From positions 255,566 to 319,565 of the forward strand of contig CALCVP010000031.1 of NCBI GenBank assembly GCA_937907705.1: 64,000 nucleotides of DNA, read 5' to 3'. This document shows, one piece after another, positions 10,844 through 18,229 of the stretch (position 1 is its first letter; each line of letters opens with the position of its first letter). The position numbers were made by a program, and so were the translations under genes. Origin of the DNA: an uncultured Prevotella sp. (GTDB lineage Bacteria > Bacteroidota > Bacteroidia > Bacteroidales > Bacteroidaceae). The notes below the pieces were generated by a model. That model was not told where the DNA came from. It saw only the letters and a program-made list of their open reading frames with translations, and did not search any database.

Positions 10844-12583
10844 ATGAAAGTTATGAACAACATAAAATCGAAAATAATAATGTTAGGCCTTGTCGGTGTC
10901 ATGCTAACTGCCTGCACCGACAGCTTTCTTGACACGTCTTCAAAGACAACGCTCAACTCTACGTCGTTCTACAAGACACAAGCACAGGCCGATTATGCAG
11001 TGGTTGGCTGCTACGAAATGTATCAACGCACCGTTTCCAGCGGCAGTTGGCCTTCTGTCTTCCAGGCTGTTGAAACCATGTCGGACGACTGTCTCGGCGG
11101 TGGCGGACCCGATGACCGATCCGACCGACTCATGGATCGCTTTGATGTAAGCTACAAGCCCGACGAACAAAACCTGTTCAGTGGGCTGTGGACAGACTAT
11201 TATAAAGGCATTTACAACTGTAATTTGCTAATCAACTCGCTTGACGGAATAGACTGGAAGACCGACACAGACCGCAAAGTGGTGGAGAGCGAAGCGCGCG
11301 CATTGCGTGCTATCATGTACTTCGACCTCGTGCGTATGTTTGAAAACGTGCCGCTGTTGACAGCTCCCAGCAGCGATGTCGTGCCACAGGCAGAACCCGA
11401 TAGCGTATATAAATTAGTGGTAAACGACCTCAGATTCTGCGCACAGAATATGCCGGAAGACCAATATACCGATAAAGAGAAGAACTTGGGACGCATCACC
11501 AAGTATGCCGCTGAAGGCATGTTGGCACGCGTTTACCTCTTCTACGATGGCGTTTACAATGATAACCAGTTCAAGGAAATGCCTGGCAATCTGACCAAAG
11601 CAGAGGCTTTGGGCTATTGTGAGGATGTTATTGCAAAAGCAAAAGCCGAAAACCTCTTCTCGTTGGAAGAGGAATTTGCCGACCTTTGGCCCGCAGCTTG
11701 CACCGAGAGAACATCACCTGAGACAGGAAAGAAGACTACCTACAAGGAAACCAGCAACGAGTTGATGCTTGTGATGAAGTTTAACAACGACCAAACTTGG
11801 AATAACAAGAACTACAATGGCAACCGCTTCATCGTCAATCTCGGCATGCGTAACGTGTCTTCCTATGCTCCTTACGGAAATGGTTGGGGCGCATGTCCTG
11901 TTACTCCGTATGCACAAAGCCTCTTTGATGCCGACGACCAGCGCGGCACAGCTACCGTTATAGACTGCCGTGCCGTAACAAACGACAACGGAAAAAAAGC
12001 TTATGACGAGCAGATAGCTACCGACTGCATGGACTATACGGGCTATGTGAACAAAAAGTACTGTCCTCTCATCTTCACAGACGGCACCTCTATTCCTGCG
12101 TCTGAGGCAACAGTGGACGGTGCCAACATGCAAACTTCACAAGACCAAGACTGGGTGCTGATGCGATATGCAGACGTACTGCTCATGGCAGCAGAGCTTG
12201 GAAGCCCTAATGCCATGGAATACTTCAACGAAGTGCGCCAGCGTGCCTATGCAGGAGCTACCGACCACAACCTCCAGTCGGCTCCTACACGCCAGCAGAT
12301 ATGGGACGAACGCCGCAAGGAATTTATGGGCGAAGGCATCCGCTACTGGGATTTGCGCCGTCAAGGAATAGACGCTTTCGTTACCGCTCAGCTGGCACAG
12401 GCTACCACAAACGGCCTTGTGTCTGGCTCATCTATCGATGTTTACAACAATACAGTGAAGGACGAGAATATCAAAAGCACCTATATTGAAAGCAATATCC
12501 GCTCTAAACGCGGCTTCTGGCAAATCCCTACCAGTGAGATTAACATGTCGGGTGGCGTGTATAAGCAAAACGCAGGCTGGTAA
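10844..12583 (+). CDS. SusD/RagB-like surface glycan-binding lipoprotein
   Basis: 579 residues. A lipoprotein signal ends in LTAC (C24), followed by TDSFLDTSSK, the typical SusD N-terminus. Helical TPR-like segments follow (ALRAIMYFDLVRMFENVPLLT, RVYLFYDGVYND) and the C-terminus has the SusD hallmarks RRKEFMGEGIRYWDLRRQG and FWQIPTSEINMSGG. SusD proteins are outer-membrane lipoproteins that cap their SusC partner and hand over oligosaccharides. The gene lies 15 bp after SusC, as a pair. Start: a second in-frame ATG is only three codons downstream (10853), and the call would change by three residues. Ligand specificity is inferred from the neighbouring enzymes. Confidence 0.95.
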   Translation: MKVMNNIKSKIIMLGLVGVMLTACTDSFLDTSSKTTLNSTSFYKTQAQADYAVVGCYEMYQRTVSSGSWPSVFQAVETMSDDCLGGGGPDDRSDRLMDRFDVSYKPDEQNLFSGLWTDYYKGIYNCNLLINSLDGIDWKTDTDRKVVESEARALRAIMYFDLVRMFENVPLLTAPSSDVVPQAEPDSVYKLVVNDLRFCAQNMPEDQYTDKEKNLGRITKYAAEGMLARVYLFYDGVYNDNQFKEMPGNLTKAEALGYCEDVIAKAKAENLFSLEEEFADLWPAACTERTSPETGKKTTYKETSNELMLVMKFNNDQTWNNKNYNGNRFIVNLGMRNVSSYAPYGNGWGACPVTPYAQSLFDADDQRGTATVIDCRAVTNDNGKKAYDEQIATDCMDYTGYVNKKYCPLIFTDGTSIPASEATVDGANMQTSQDQDWVLMRYADVLLMAAELGSPNAMEYFNEVRQRAYAGATDHNLQSAPTRQQIWDERRKEFMGEGIRYWDLRRQGIDAFVTAQLAQATTNGLVSGSSIDVYNNTVKDENIKSTYIESNIRSKRGFWQIPTSEINMSGGVYKQNAGW

Positions 12584-12628
12584 ACTTTTATCTAATAAGC
12601 ATAACATAAGCAATCTAAAGAACAGCAC

Positions 12629-12675
12629 GCACTCGCCGGCAGCACCGGCAAAACAGTCTGCCATGCAGCGAGTGC
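12629..12675 (+). promoter_or_regulatory. Hairpin between SusD and the glycan-binding protein gene
   Basis: GCACTCGC (12629-12636) pairs exactly with GCGAGTGC (12668-12675), with a further small GCCGG/CCGGC stem inside. No U-run follows, so a processing or stability element is likelier than a terminator. Confidence 0.45.
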
Positions 12676-12697
12676 GGCACCTTAAAAATACAGCAAT

Positions 12698-14782
12698 ATG
12701 AAAATCAAGAGATATTTTTATGCTTTCATGGCTGCCGCAGCCATCGCTTTGGGCATCTCTTCATGTACTCCCGATACCTATGAGATGGGAGGTAAGGATG
12801 TAAGCAAGGACGACTTGGTGGAAGGCATTGCCTATACCGTGACCCATGACCAAAGCAATCCCAATATCGTTTATCTGAAGAGCACGCTCGACAAGATAAC
12901 TTCAAAGAAATACACTACCCTTTGGGAACACCCGCAAGGACGCTCTCAAGCCAGCGATGTTACCCTGAAAATACCGTTTCCCGGCACTTACAACGTAACG
13001 TTCGGTGTGGAAACAGACGGCGGTGCCGTGTATGGTAACCCCTCAACCTTCACGATTGACAATTTCTGTGCAGACTTCGTGAACGACAAGAAGTGGACAA
13101 TGATAACCGGTGGTGTGGGCAAATCAAAGACCTGGATACCTGATAACGGACAGTACGGACAGGCCAAAGGCGAGATGGATTATGCCGACCCAAGCGTTAC
13201 TCAGGAGTATGACAACTACACTACTAACTGGGAACCGGGCCCGAAGCATACCACTGACGGCAGCGATGAGTACTTTAACAGCTCTATGACCTTTAGTCTT
13301 GACGGTGGCGCTAACGTGGAAGTGAAGAATGCACACGACGGTACTGTTGACGATGCAAAGGGTACTTTCATGCTTGATTTGGATAACATGACCATTACTT
13401 TCACCGATGTTGACATGCTGCACACCTACGGTTGGACTTACAAAACGCCCAACTGGCGCCAGAACTTGAAGATATTGAAGCTCACCGACAACCGTCTGAC
13501 TATCGGTGTGCTGCGTGATCCGAACACATCCGGTGAGGGCGAGTGGTGGCTTTTGTGGAATTTCGTTTCTAAAGAGTATGCCGACAGCTATGTGCCTGAG
13601 GACGTTCCAGACCCGGTTCCATCCATCGACGGCAATGCCAACGACATTATGACTACCAGCAAGAGCAAGACTTGGACGCTCTCTCTTGACTCTCCGTTTG
13701 ACTGGGCCGACCTTAACGGCAACTTGCTCAATGGCTTCAAGAGTGCTTCTGACTATACTTCAACGGGTTGGGCGGCTTATAATGCCGATATGATCAAGGC
13801 TACCTCGTTTACCTTTACATCTACCGGAGCCAATGAGGGCAGCTTTACATTTACCTCATACAGCGACCCCAAGAAGGTGGAAGGTACCTATACGGTGGAC
13901 AAAAACAATGACATTACCTTCTCGGAAGACCTCAATGCGCTGATTAGTCAGAGCGACTATGGCTGGACTTCAAGTGCTTACTTGACCACAAACAACAAGA
14001 AGTTGCGCTTGTTGAAGACCGCTACCGATGTGTTTGGCAATGTAACAGACATGTATTTGGGGCAGCGTTCCAATGAGAAAGACGAGTATCAGGTTTACCA
14101 TTTCGTGTTGGGTTCAGGTTCAGCTTCTACTGTTGACGAGAACCAAGTGCGCAAAGACCGCCTTACCGGAAGCTCTTCCCGCACATGGATGGTAGACATC
14201 AACGGCATACCTGCTACCTGGGCTAACAACCATGTCTATGATAACTTGACCGACGGAAAGAAAGAGAACTATGCATCTTGCACCATTCCAGACTGGACGG
14301 GCTATACTTACAGCGATGCCGACAAGGCTCATGCAGGCACATTCCGCCTCACTTTCCACAGCGACGGTAAGCTTGATGTAGTGTTTGCCGATGGTACTGC
14401 CACGCAGTCTACATGGACTTATGGCGCACCTGCCGACTTCTACGGCATGCCTTTGATTGTATTCCCTGCAGACTTGAACATGGACTTCAAGTTCCCTGCT
14501 GCTGAAGGAGCATGGTATGGATGGGAAACCCAGAAGCCGGTAGACAATGCCAAGATGCCTACTACACAGTGGTTGGAAATCTATGACTGGGATCTGGATG
14601 CCGCAGGCAATGTGGTTGGCGTATGGTTGGGTATGGACAACGGCAACAGTACTCCTGACGCATCTGACGCTTCCAAAGGTCCACAGTGGCTGGAGAAGGA
14701 AGGCAACCAGCGTAAAGTGATGCACATGCTGATTGACAACGGTGGTGCCGGCAAGGCAGCTCGCCGTTATCACAGAAGATAA
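12698..14782 (+). CDS. Putative surface glycan-binding lipoprotein (SGBP)
   Basis: 694 residues. The lipoprotein signal ends SSC (C23). No catalytic motif is seen. After a PKD-like segment (residues about 30-130; PGTYNVTFGVETDGG) come three related beta-rich units, at about 130-300, 325-470 and 490-680. Each opens with a W-T/W-M strand (KTWIPD, KTWTLSL, RTWMVDI) and contains F-T-F or F-R-L strands and W-containing loops. That looks like a repeated carbohydrate-binding beta-sandwich. Position directly after SusD is where surface glycan-binding proteins are encoded in Bacteroidetes loci, and the many exposed aromatics fit glycan binding. Function is inferred from position and architecture; I do not recognise a named family. 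A strong terminator follows at 14796-14835. Confidence 0.75.
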   Translation: MKIKRYFYAFMAAAAIALGISSCTPDTYEMGGKDVSKDDLVEGIAYTVTHDQSNPNIVYLKSTLDKITSKKYTTLWEHPQGRSQASDVTLKIPFPGTYNVTFGVETDGGAVYGNPSTFTIDNFCADFVNDKKWTMITGGVGKSKTWIPDNGQYGQAKGEMDYADPSVTQEYDNYTTNWEPGPKHTTDGSDEYFNSSMTFSLDGGANVEVKNAHDGTVDDAKGTFMLDLDNMTITFTDVDMLHTYGWTYKTPNWRQNLKILKLTDNRLTIGVLRDPNTSGEGEWWLLWNFVSKEYADSYVPEDVPDPVPSIDGNANDIMTTSKSKTWTLSLDSPFDWADLNGNLLNGFKSASDYTSTGWAAYNADMIKATSFTFTSTGANEGSFTFTSYSDPKKVEGTYTVDKNNDITFSEDLNALISQSDYGWTSSAYLTTNNKKLRLLKTATDVFGNVTDMYLGQRSNEKDEYQVYHFVLGSGSASTVDENQVRKDRLTGSSSRTWMVDINGIPATWANNHVYDNLTDGKKENYASCTIPDWTGYTYSDADKAHAGTFRLTFHSDGKLDVVFADGTATQSTWTYGAPADFYGMPLIVFPADLNMDFKFPAAEGAWYGWETQKPVDNAKMPTTQWLEIYDWDLDAAGNVVGVWLGMDNGNSTPDASDASKGPQWLEKEGNQRKVMHMLIDNGGAGKAARRYHRR

Positions 14783-14795
14783 TGGCTCTTGTTAT

Positions 14796-14835
14796 AAAGG
14801 AAATGAAAAGGACTTTGGAACTTTTCATTTCCTTT
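14796..14835 (+). terminator. Terminator after the SusC-SusD-SGBP operon
   Basis: 15-bp perfect stem: 14796-14810 pairs with 14821-14835 (CTTTTCATTTCCTTT) around a 10-base loop. Confidence 0.75.
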
Positions 14836-14838
14836 CAA

Positions 14839-14948
14839 CCATCTAACAGGTATTTTTCAATCATTTGATAAATATCTTTTAGCCATCAACAAGTATCCTT
14901 TTAACCATTAAAAATATTCTTTCAAGAACTAAATAAGTAGCTGTTCAG
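14839..14948. repeat. Five degenerate 22-bp tandem repeats
   Basis: Units start at 14839, 14861, 14883, 14905 and 14927, each exactly 22 bp with no spacer. The shared pattern is a CAT near the start, A-rich centre, TAT at about position 12-15 and TTT near the end. They lie directly after the terminator and before the next lipoprotein gene. Confidence 0.7.
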
Positions 14949-15017
14949 AATCATTGTCATAAATCATGAAAACCTGTCTAACTGCTTGTTCTTGGTAAAA
15001 AGACATTAAGTCGAACA

Positions 15018-15614
15018 ATGAAAAGACTCTTTTGTATCTTTATTCCTATATTTCTGCTGACCGCTTGCCGGTCGCGTGAGCAGAAGGTTACAGCGGCCGT
15101 AGACCGTTATGTGGCGCAAACTTTCAAGCAACCGGGGCAGTTCAACAAGGTGGAAGGTATTTCCAAGCCTGACACCATGGCCACTGTCAAGCGTAAAGTG
15201 GTGCTGCAACAGCTGCACCAGCAGTATGACAGTCTGCGCAGTATCGTGTTTTTGCAGCACCGGCGCATAGATGCTGATGCTCAGCTGAAGGCAGAATACA
15301 CTGGCATGGTCAATGAGTATGCCGCTTTTCTCATGGATCAGCATTATGATTTTGAGGGCACTTACCGCCGGCTGATGGCGCAGAAAGACAGCGTTATGTA
15401 TGAGGTGGTGGTGGCTTACTCTATGAAGAACAGTGGCAAGAGCAACCTCCGTGAGTGCTATGCCTACTATAATGAGCAGACAGGCAACTATGATGTGAGT
15501 GCAAACAGGCGGCAACTGGCCGACCATGACAAGTATCTCAAGTGTGGCATGATGCTGAGTTGCCTTATCAGCAAGCTCAAGCCGATGGCCCGGTTTGTGG
15601 CTCAACATGGATAG
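15018..15614 (+). CDS. Small lipoprotein of unknown function
   Basis: 198 residues with a clear lipoprotein signal (MKRLFCIFIPIFLLTAC, C17). The rest is mostly charged and probably helical (VKRKVVLQQLHQQYDSLRSIVFLQ; FEGTYRRLMAQKDSVMYEVV), with no enzyme motif. It lies between the glycan-binding protein and the GH5 enzyme, on the same strand, so it may belong to the polysaccharide locus. A similarly long frame exists on the opposite strand (15006-15608), but only the plus-strand product has a secretion signal and a normal start. I do not recognise the family. Confidence 0.7.
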   Translation: MKRLFCIFIPIFLLTACRSREQKVTAAVDRYVAQTFKQPGQFNKVEGISKPDTMATVKRKVVLQQLHQQYDSLRSIVFLQHRRIDADAQLKAEYTGMVNEYAAFLMDQHYDFEGTYRRLMAQKDSVMYEVVVAYSMKNSGKSNLRECYAYYNEQTGNYDVSANRRQLADHDKYLKCGMMLSCLISKLKPMARFVAQHG

Positions 15615-15717
15615 CCAGTCTGCATGTAGTTTGGAACAGGATGGCTTGTATCACGGTAGAACTGTGCTTGTATATCCTTCATCAACAAAAAACAACTAAT
15701 CAACAATATTTAACGAT

Positions 15718-17526
15718 ATGAAAAAACTAAAGAATCTATTCTACAACCTACTGCTCTTGACCGTCTGTATGGCTACTTCTGTGCTGGCAGCCTGCTCTGA
15801 CGATGAAGACAATAGCGGCACGAATACCAACTTTGCGGTGTCGGCAGAGATGGTGGAAATGCCGTTGGAGGGTGGCGTTACCTATCTGTATGTGCGCTCT
15901 GGTGCCAAAGCTACGGTGGCAAGTGACCAGACTTGGTGCCAGGTGTCGGAAGAGGCGTCTTCATCGGCAGTATCGCACAGATTTAAGATAGAGGTCAACC
16001 CAAATGCTGATACCGACGACCGTGAGGCTACATTGACGGTTGCCGCGGGTGCCAACACGCAGAGCGTGAAGGTAAAGCAAACCGCTGCCTGGGGACTTAT
16101 CGTAGAGAGTGTGGAACCGATCGAGGTGCCTGCTGCCGGTGGTTCGGTAGTGGTAAAGCTAAAAGCTAACGGCTCTTACACCACTACCATGCAGGATGGT
16201 GTCAACTGGTTGACAGCTGTCAATTCCCGTTCGCCTATGAGCGAGTGTGTACATACATATCAGGTGGATGCCAACTTTGGTCCAGACCGCACGGCTTCCA
16301 TTACTTTCGCACTGGAGGGAATTACTCAAACCGTAACCGTCAAGCAGCTTGGGGCAACCCAAAGCAGCGATATGAGCCATACAGCCAAAGAGATAGCTGC
16401 ACAGATGCTGCCGGGCTGGAACCTCGGCAACACGTTGGAGGCGGGCAGTTCAAGTAATAATGACAAGAACGCTGGTGTAAGTACAGAGGTGTCTTGGCAG
16501 AAGACAAAGACTACCAAGCAGCTGATTGACTTTGTGAAAGCCCAAGGCTTCAAGTCGGTTCGTATCCCTTGTTCATGGGTAATGGGGCATATCACCGATG
16601 CTGCCAACGCTACGATAGACCCCACATGGATGAACCGTGTGCAGGAAATAGTGAATTACTGCATTGCCAACGACCTTTATGTAGTGCTCAACGACCATTA
16701 TGACGGTGGCTGGCTAGAGGAAAGCTTCGGCGATGTGAGCGATGCTGCCGTTACAAAGAACTGCAACAAGCTGGCCAAGATTTGGAAGCAGATAGCCAAT
16801 CACTTCAAGAACTATGACGAGCATCTGCTCTTTGCCGGACTCAACGAGCCTAACCAAAGCCAGTATAGCGGCGAGATGACTGCTGCGCAGATGAAAGCTT
16901 TGGTAAAATATGAGCAGACTTTCATTGATGCAGTGCGCCAGACGGGCGGCAACAACGCCAAACGTACCCTCGTGGTGCAAGGTCCAAAGACCAATATCAG
17001 CGAGACACTGAAGCTCTTTAAGGGCAGCAACTTCCCCGTAGACAATGTGGCTGAACGCCTGATGGTGGAGGTTCACTACTATGAACCTTGGCAGTTTGCA
17101 GGCTTGACCGAAGATGGCAGCGGCTCATACATACAGCATTACTATTGGGGTGCCGACAACCATGTGGCTGGCAGCAACCGGAACGCAGAGTCAAAGTATG
17201 AAGAGAGCTATGTGAAAAAGCTTTTCGGGCAGCTCAAGGCACAGTATGTAGACAACAATATACCGGTTGTCATTGGCGAGTATGGCGCACAGTGGCGCGA
17301 CATGTCGGCTGTCGGTGGCGACCAAGCCAAGCATGATGCCTCCATCAAGGCTTACTTCAAGACCATCAATGAGCAAGGCGCACGCTGCGGCATCGTGCCT
17401 TTCGTGTGGGACATCAACTCTTGTCAGAAGCCTACCATGACTGTTATCGACCGTGCCAAGTTAGCCGTCTACTGCACACCTGCCATGGAAGGCATCTTAG
17501 AAGGCGTGCGTGCCGGCAAGCAATAG
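15718..17526 (+). CDS. BACON-BACON-GH5 endoglucanase (GH5_4-like, probable endo-xyloglucanase)
   Basis: 602 residues. Lipoprotein signal ends VLAAC (C26), so it is surface-anchored. Two BACON domains occupy about 35-120 (ends VKVKQTA) and 122-215 (ends VTVKQLG). The GH5 barrel runs from about 225 to the end, with LPGWNLGNTLEAG, SVRIPCSW, NDHYDGGW, acid/base E377 in LNEP and nucleophile E521 in VIGEYGA. GWNLGNTL openings are typical of GH5 subfamily 4. Family knowledge: the B. ovatus xyloglucan locus enzyme has a BACON domain before GH5_4 and makes the first backbone cut at the cell surface. Here two BACON units are present. Substrate is inferred; a mixed-linkage glucan or cellulose activity is possible. 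Confidence 0.92.
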   Translation: MKKLKNLFYNLLLLTVCMATSVLAACSDDEDNSGTNTNFAVSAEMVEMPLEGGVTYLYVRSGAKATVASDQTWCQVSEEASSSAVSHRFKIEVNPNADTDDREATLTVAAGANTQSVKVKQTAAWGLIVESVEPIEVPAAGGSVVVKLKANGSYTTTMQDGVNWLTAVNSRSPMSECVHTYQVDANFGPDRTASITFALEGITQTVTVKQLGATQSSDMSHTAKEIAAQMLPGWNLGNTLEAGSSSNNDKNAGVSTEVSWQKTKTTKQLIDFVKAQGFKSVRIPCSWVMGHITDAANATIDPTWMNRVQEIVNYCIANDLYVVLNDHYDGGWLEESFGDVSDAAVTKNCNKLAKIWKQIANHFKNYDEHLLFAGLNEPNQSQYSGEMTAAQMKALVKYEQTFIDAVRQTGGNNAKRTLVVQGPKTNISETLKLFKGSNFPVDNVAERLMVEVHYYEPWQFAGLTEDGSGSYIQHYYWGADNHVAGSNRNAESKYEESYVKKLFGQLKAQYVDNNIPVVIGEYGAQWRDMSAVGGDQAKHDASIKAYFKTINEQGARCGIVPFVWDINSCQKPTMTVIDRAKLAVYCTPAMEGILEGVRAGKQ

Positions 17527-17846
17527 TCTGCCTTTTTATCCTGCTTAGGTAGGATTGTTAGTAATTCGTAGCTTCCGTTTGTGCCCTTTTAGCGGTACAG
17601 ACGGAAGCTTTTTTCATGTTTTTATTATTCTTGTTGTCTTGCTTTTATTCTGCCAATATACAAGAATGGCTTTTGAGCAAAGTGCAACATATTCTTTGTG
17701 TTTTGTATACTTATGTATGTGTAATGCTGATATTGTGTGGCTAAAACACTGCTGTTATCGCACACAGCTTATTGATTTGCGTCAAGAAAACACCGTTTTT
17801 TCACTAAAAGCAGTGCTTTCCTATTGCGAAATTTTGCATTTCGTCG

Positions 17847-18086
17847 TATCTTTGCAGCGTCAAAAGGTTAATAAATTGTTTAGGTTAGTAAATAGTATTA
17901 GTTTAAGGTAAAGTTTTCATGATTATTTGGGATGACAAAGAGAGTCGTGAGACTGTCTTTCGAATCGAAAAAGGTTTTTTAGTTAAACATAAATTTATGC
18001 GTTGCAGCTCGAAGAGAGTCGTAACGCATTATTGTTTTTATAGGGTTGCCGTTTCTGCGCAACCTCATTTCCATCAAATCTTATAG
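17847..18086 (+). ncRNA. Candidate small structured RNA (or 55-codon gene)
   Basis: A promoter-like ATTG-N20-TATCTTTG ends at 17854. The text downstream folds: AAAGAGAGTC and GACTGTCTTT close a GTGA tetraloop (about 17937-17960), and ATGCGTT pairs with AACGCAT (about 17998-18028). The last stem is GGTTGC/GCAACC (about 18044-18064). The word AGAGAGTCGT appears in both of the first two hairpins. A frame of 55 codons (17919-18086, MIIWDDKESRE...) runs through the same bases, so a small protein is an alternative. No family is assigned; 6S-like RNAs of Bacteroidales would be the first comparison. Confidence 0.4.
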
Positions 18087-18097
18087 GTTTGGTAATA

Positions 18098-18197
18098 ACG
18101 GTGCAATCAGTGAGCGATAGCATTGTTATCGCTCACTGATTGCACCGTTGTCGGCTACCGACAGCAGTGCTTTCACCTGACGAAAGCACTGCTGTCG
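18098..18197. terminator. Two long perfect hairpins between convergent genes
   Basis: Hairpin 1: a 22-bp perfect stem, 18098-18119 with 18127-18148, 7-base loop. Hairpin 2: a 16-bp perfect stem, 18159-18174 (CGACAGCAGTGCTTTC) with 18182-18197. Both use words of the mosaic repeat family (GATTGCACCGTT at 18138; GCACTGCT at 18187). Position suggests they end transcription from both sides, though no long U-run is present. Confidence 0.6.
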
Positions 18198-18229
18198 TAA
18201 CCCCGTTTCATAGCTATCGTTTGCCAATA

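Larger units (their letters stand above)
17527..18229. other. Convergent intergenic region with possible small RNA and hairpins
   Basis: 703 bp between the rightward GH5 gene and the leftward giant protein gene. It contains a good promoter element at 17847-17854, a candidate structured transcript to about 18086, and two long perfect hairpins (18098-18197). A 118-codon frame at 17555-17911 lacks a ribosome-binding context and ends where the candidate RNA begins; I do not call it a gene. Confidence 0.6.

Noticed and set aside
14839..14948. Short CRISPR-like array
   Set aside because: Units are contiguous and degenerate with no spacers, and no cas gene is present.
15006..15608. 200-codon minus-strand frame opposite the small lipoprotein
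   Set aside because: The plus-strand frame has a lipoprotein signal and fits the direction of its neighbours; the minus frame has neither.
17555..17911. 118-codon plus-strand frame after the GH5 gene
   Set aside because: Composition is like non-coding DNA, no ribosome-binding context, and a promoter element lies inside its end.
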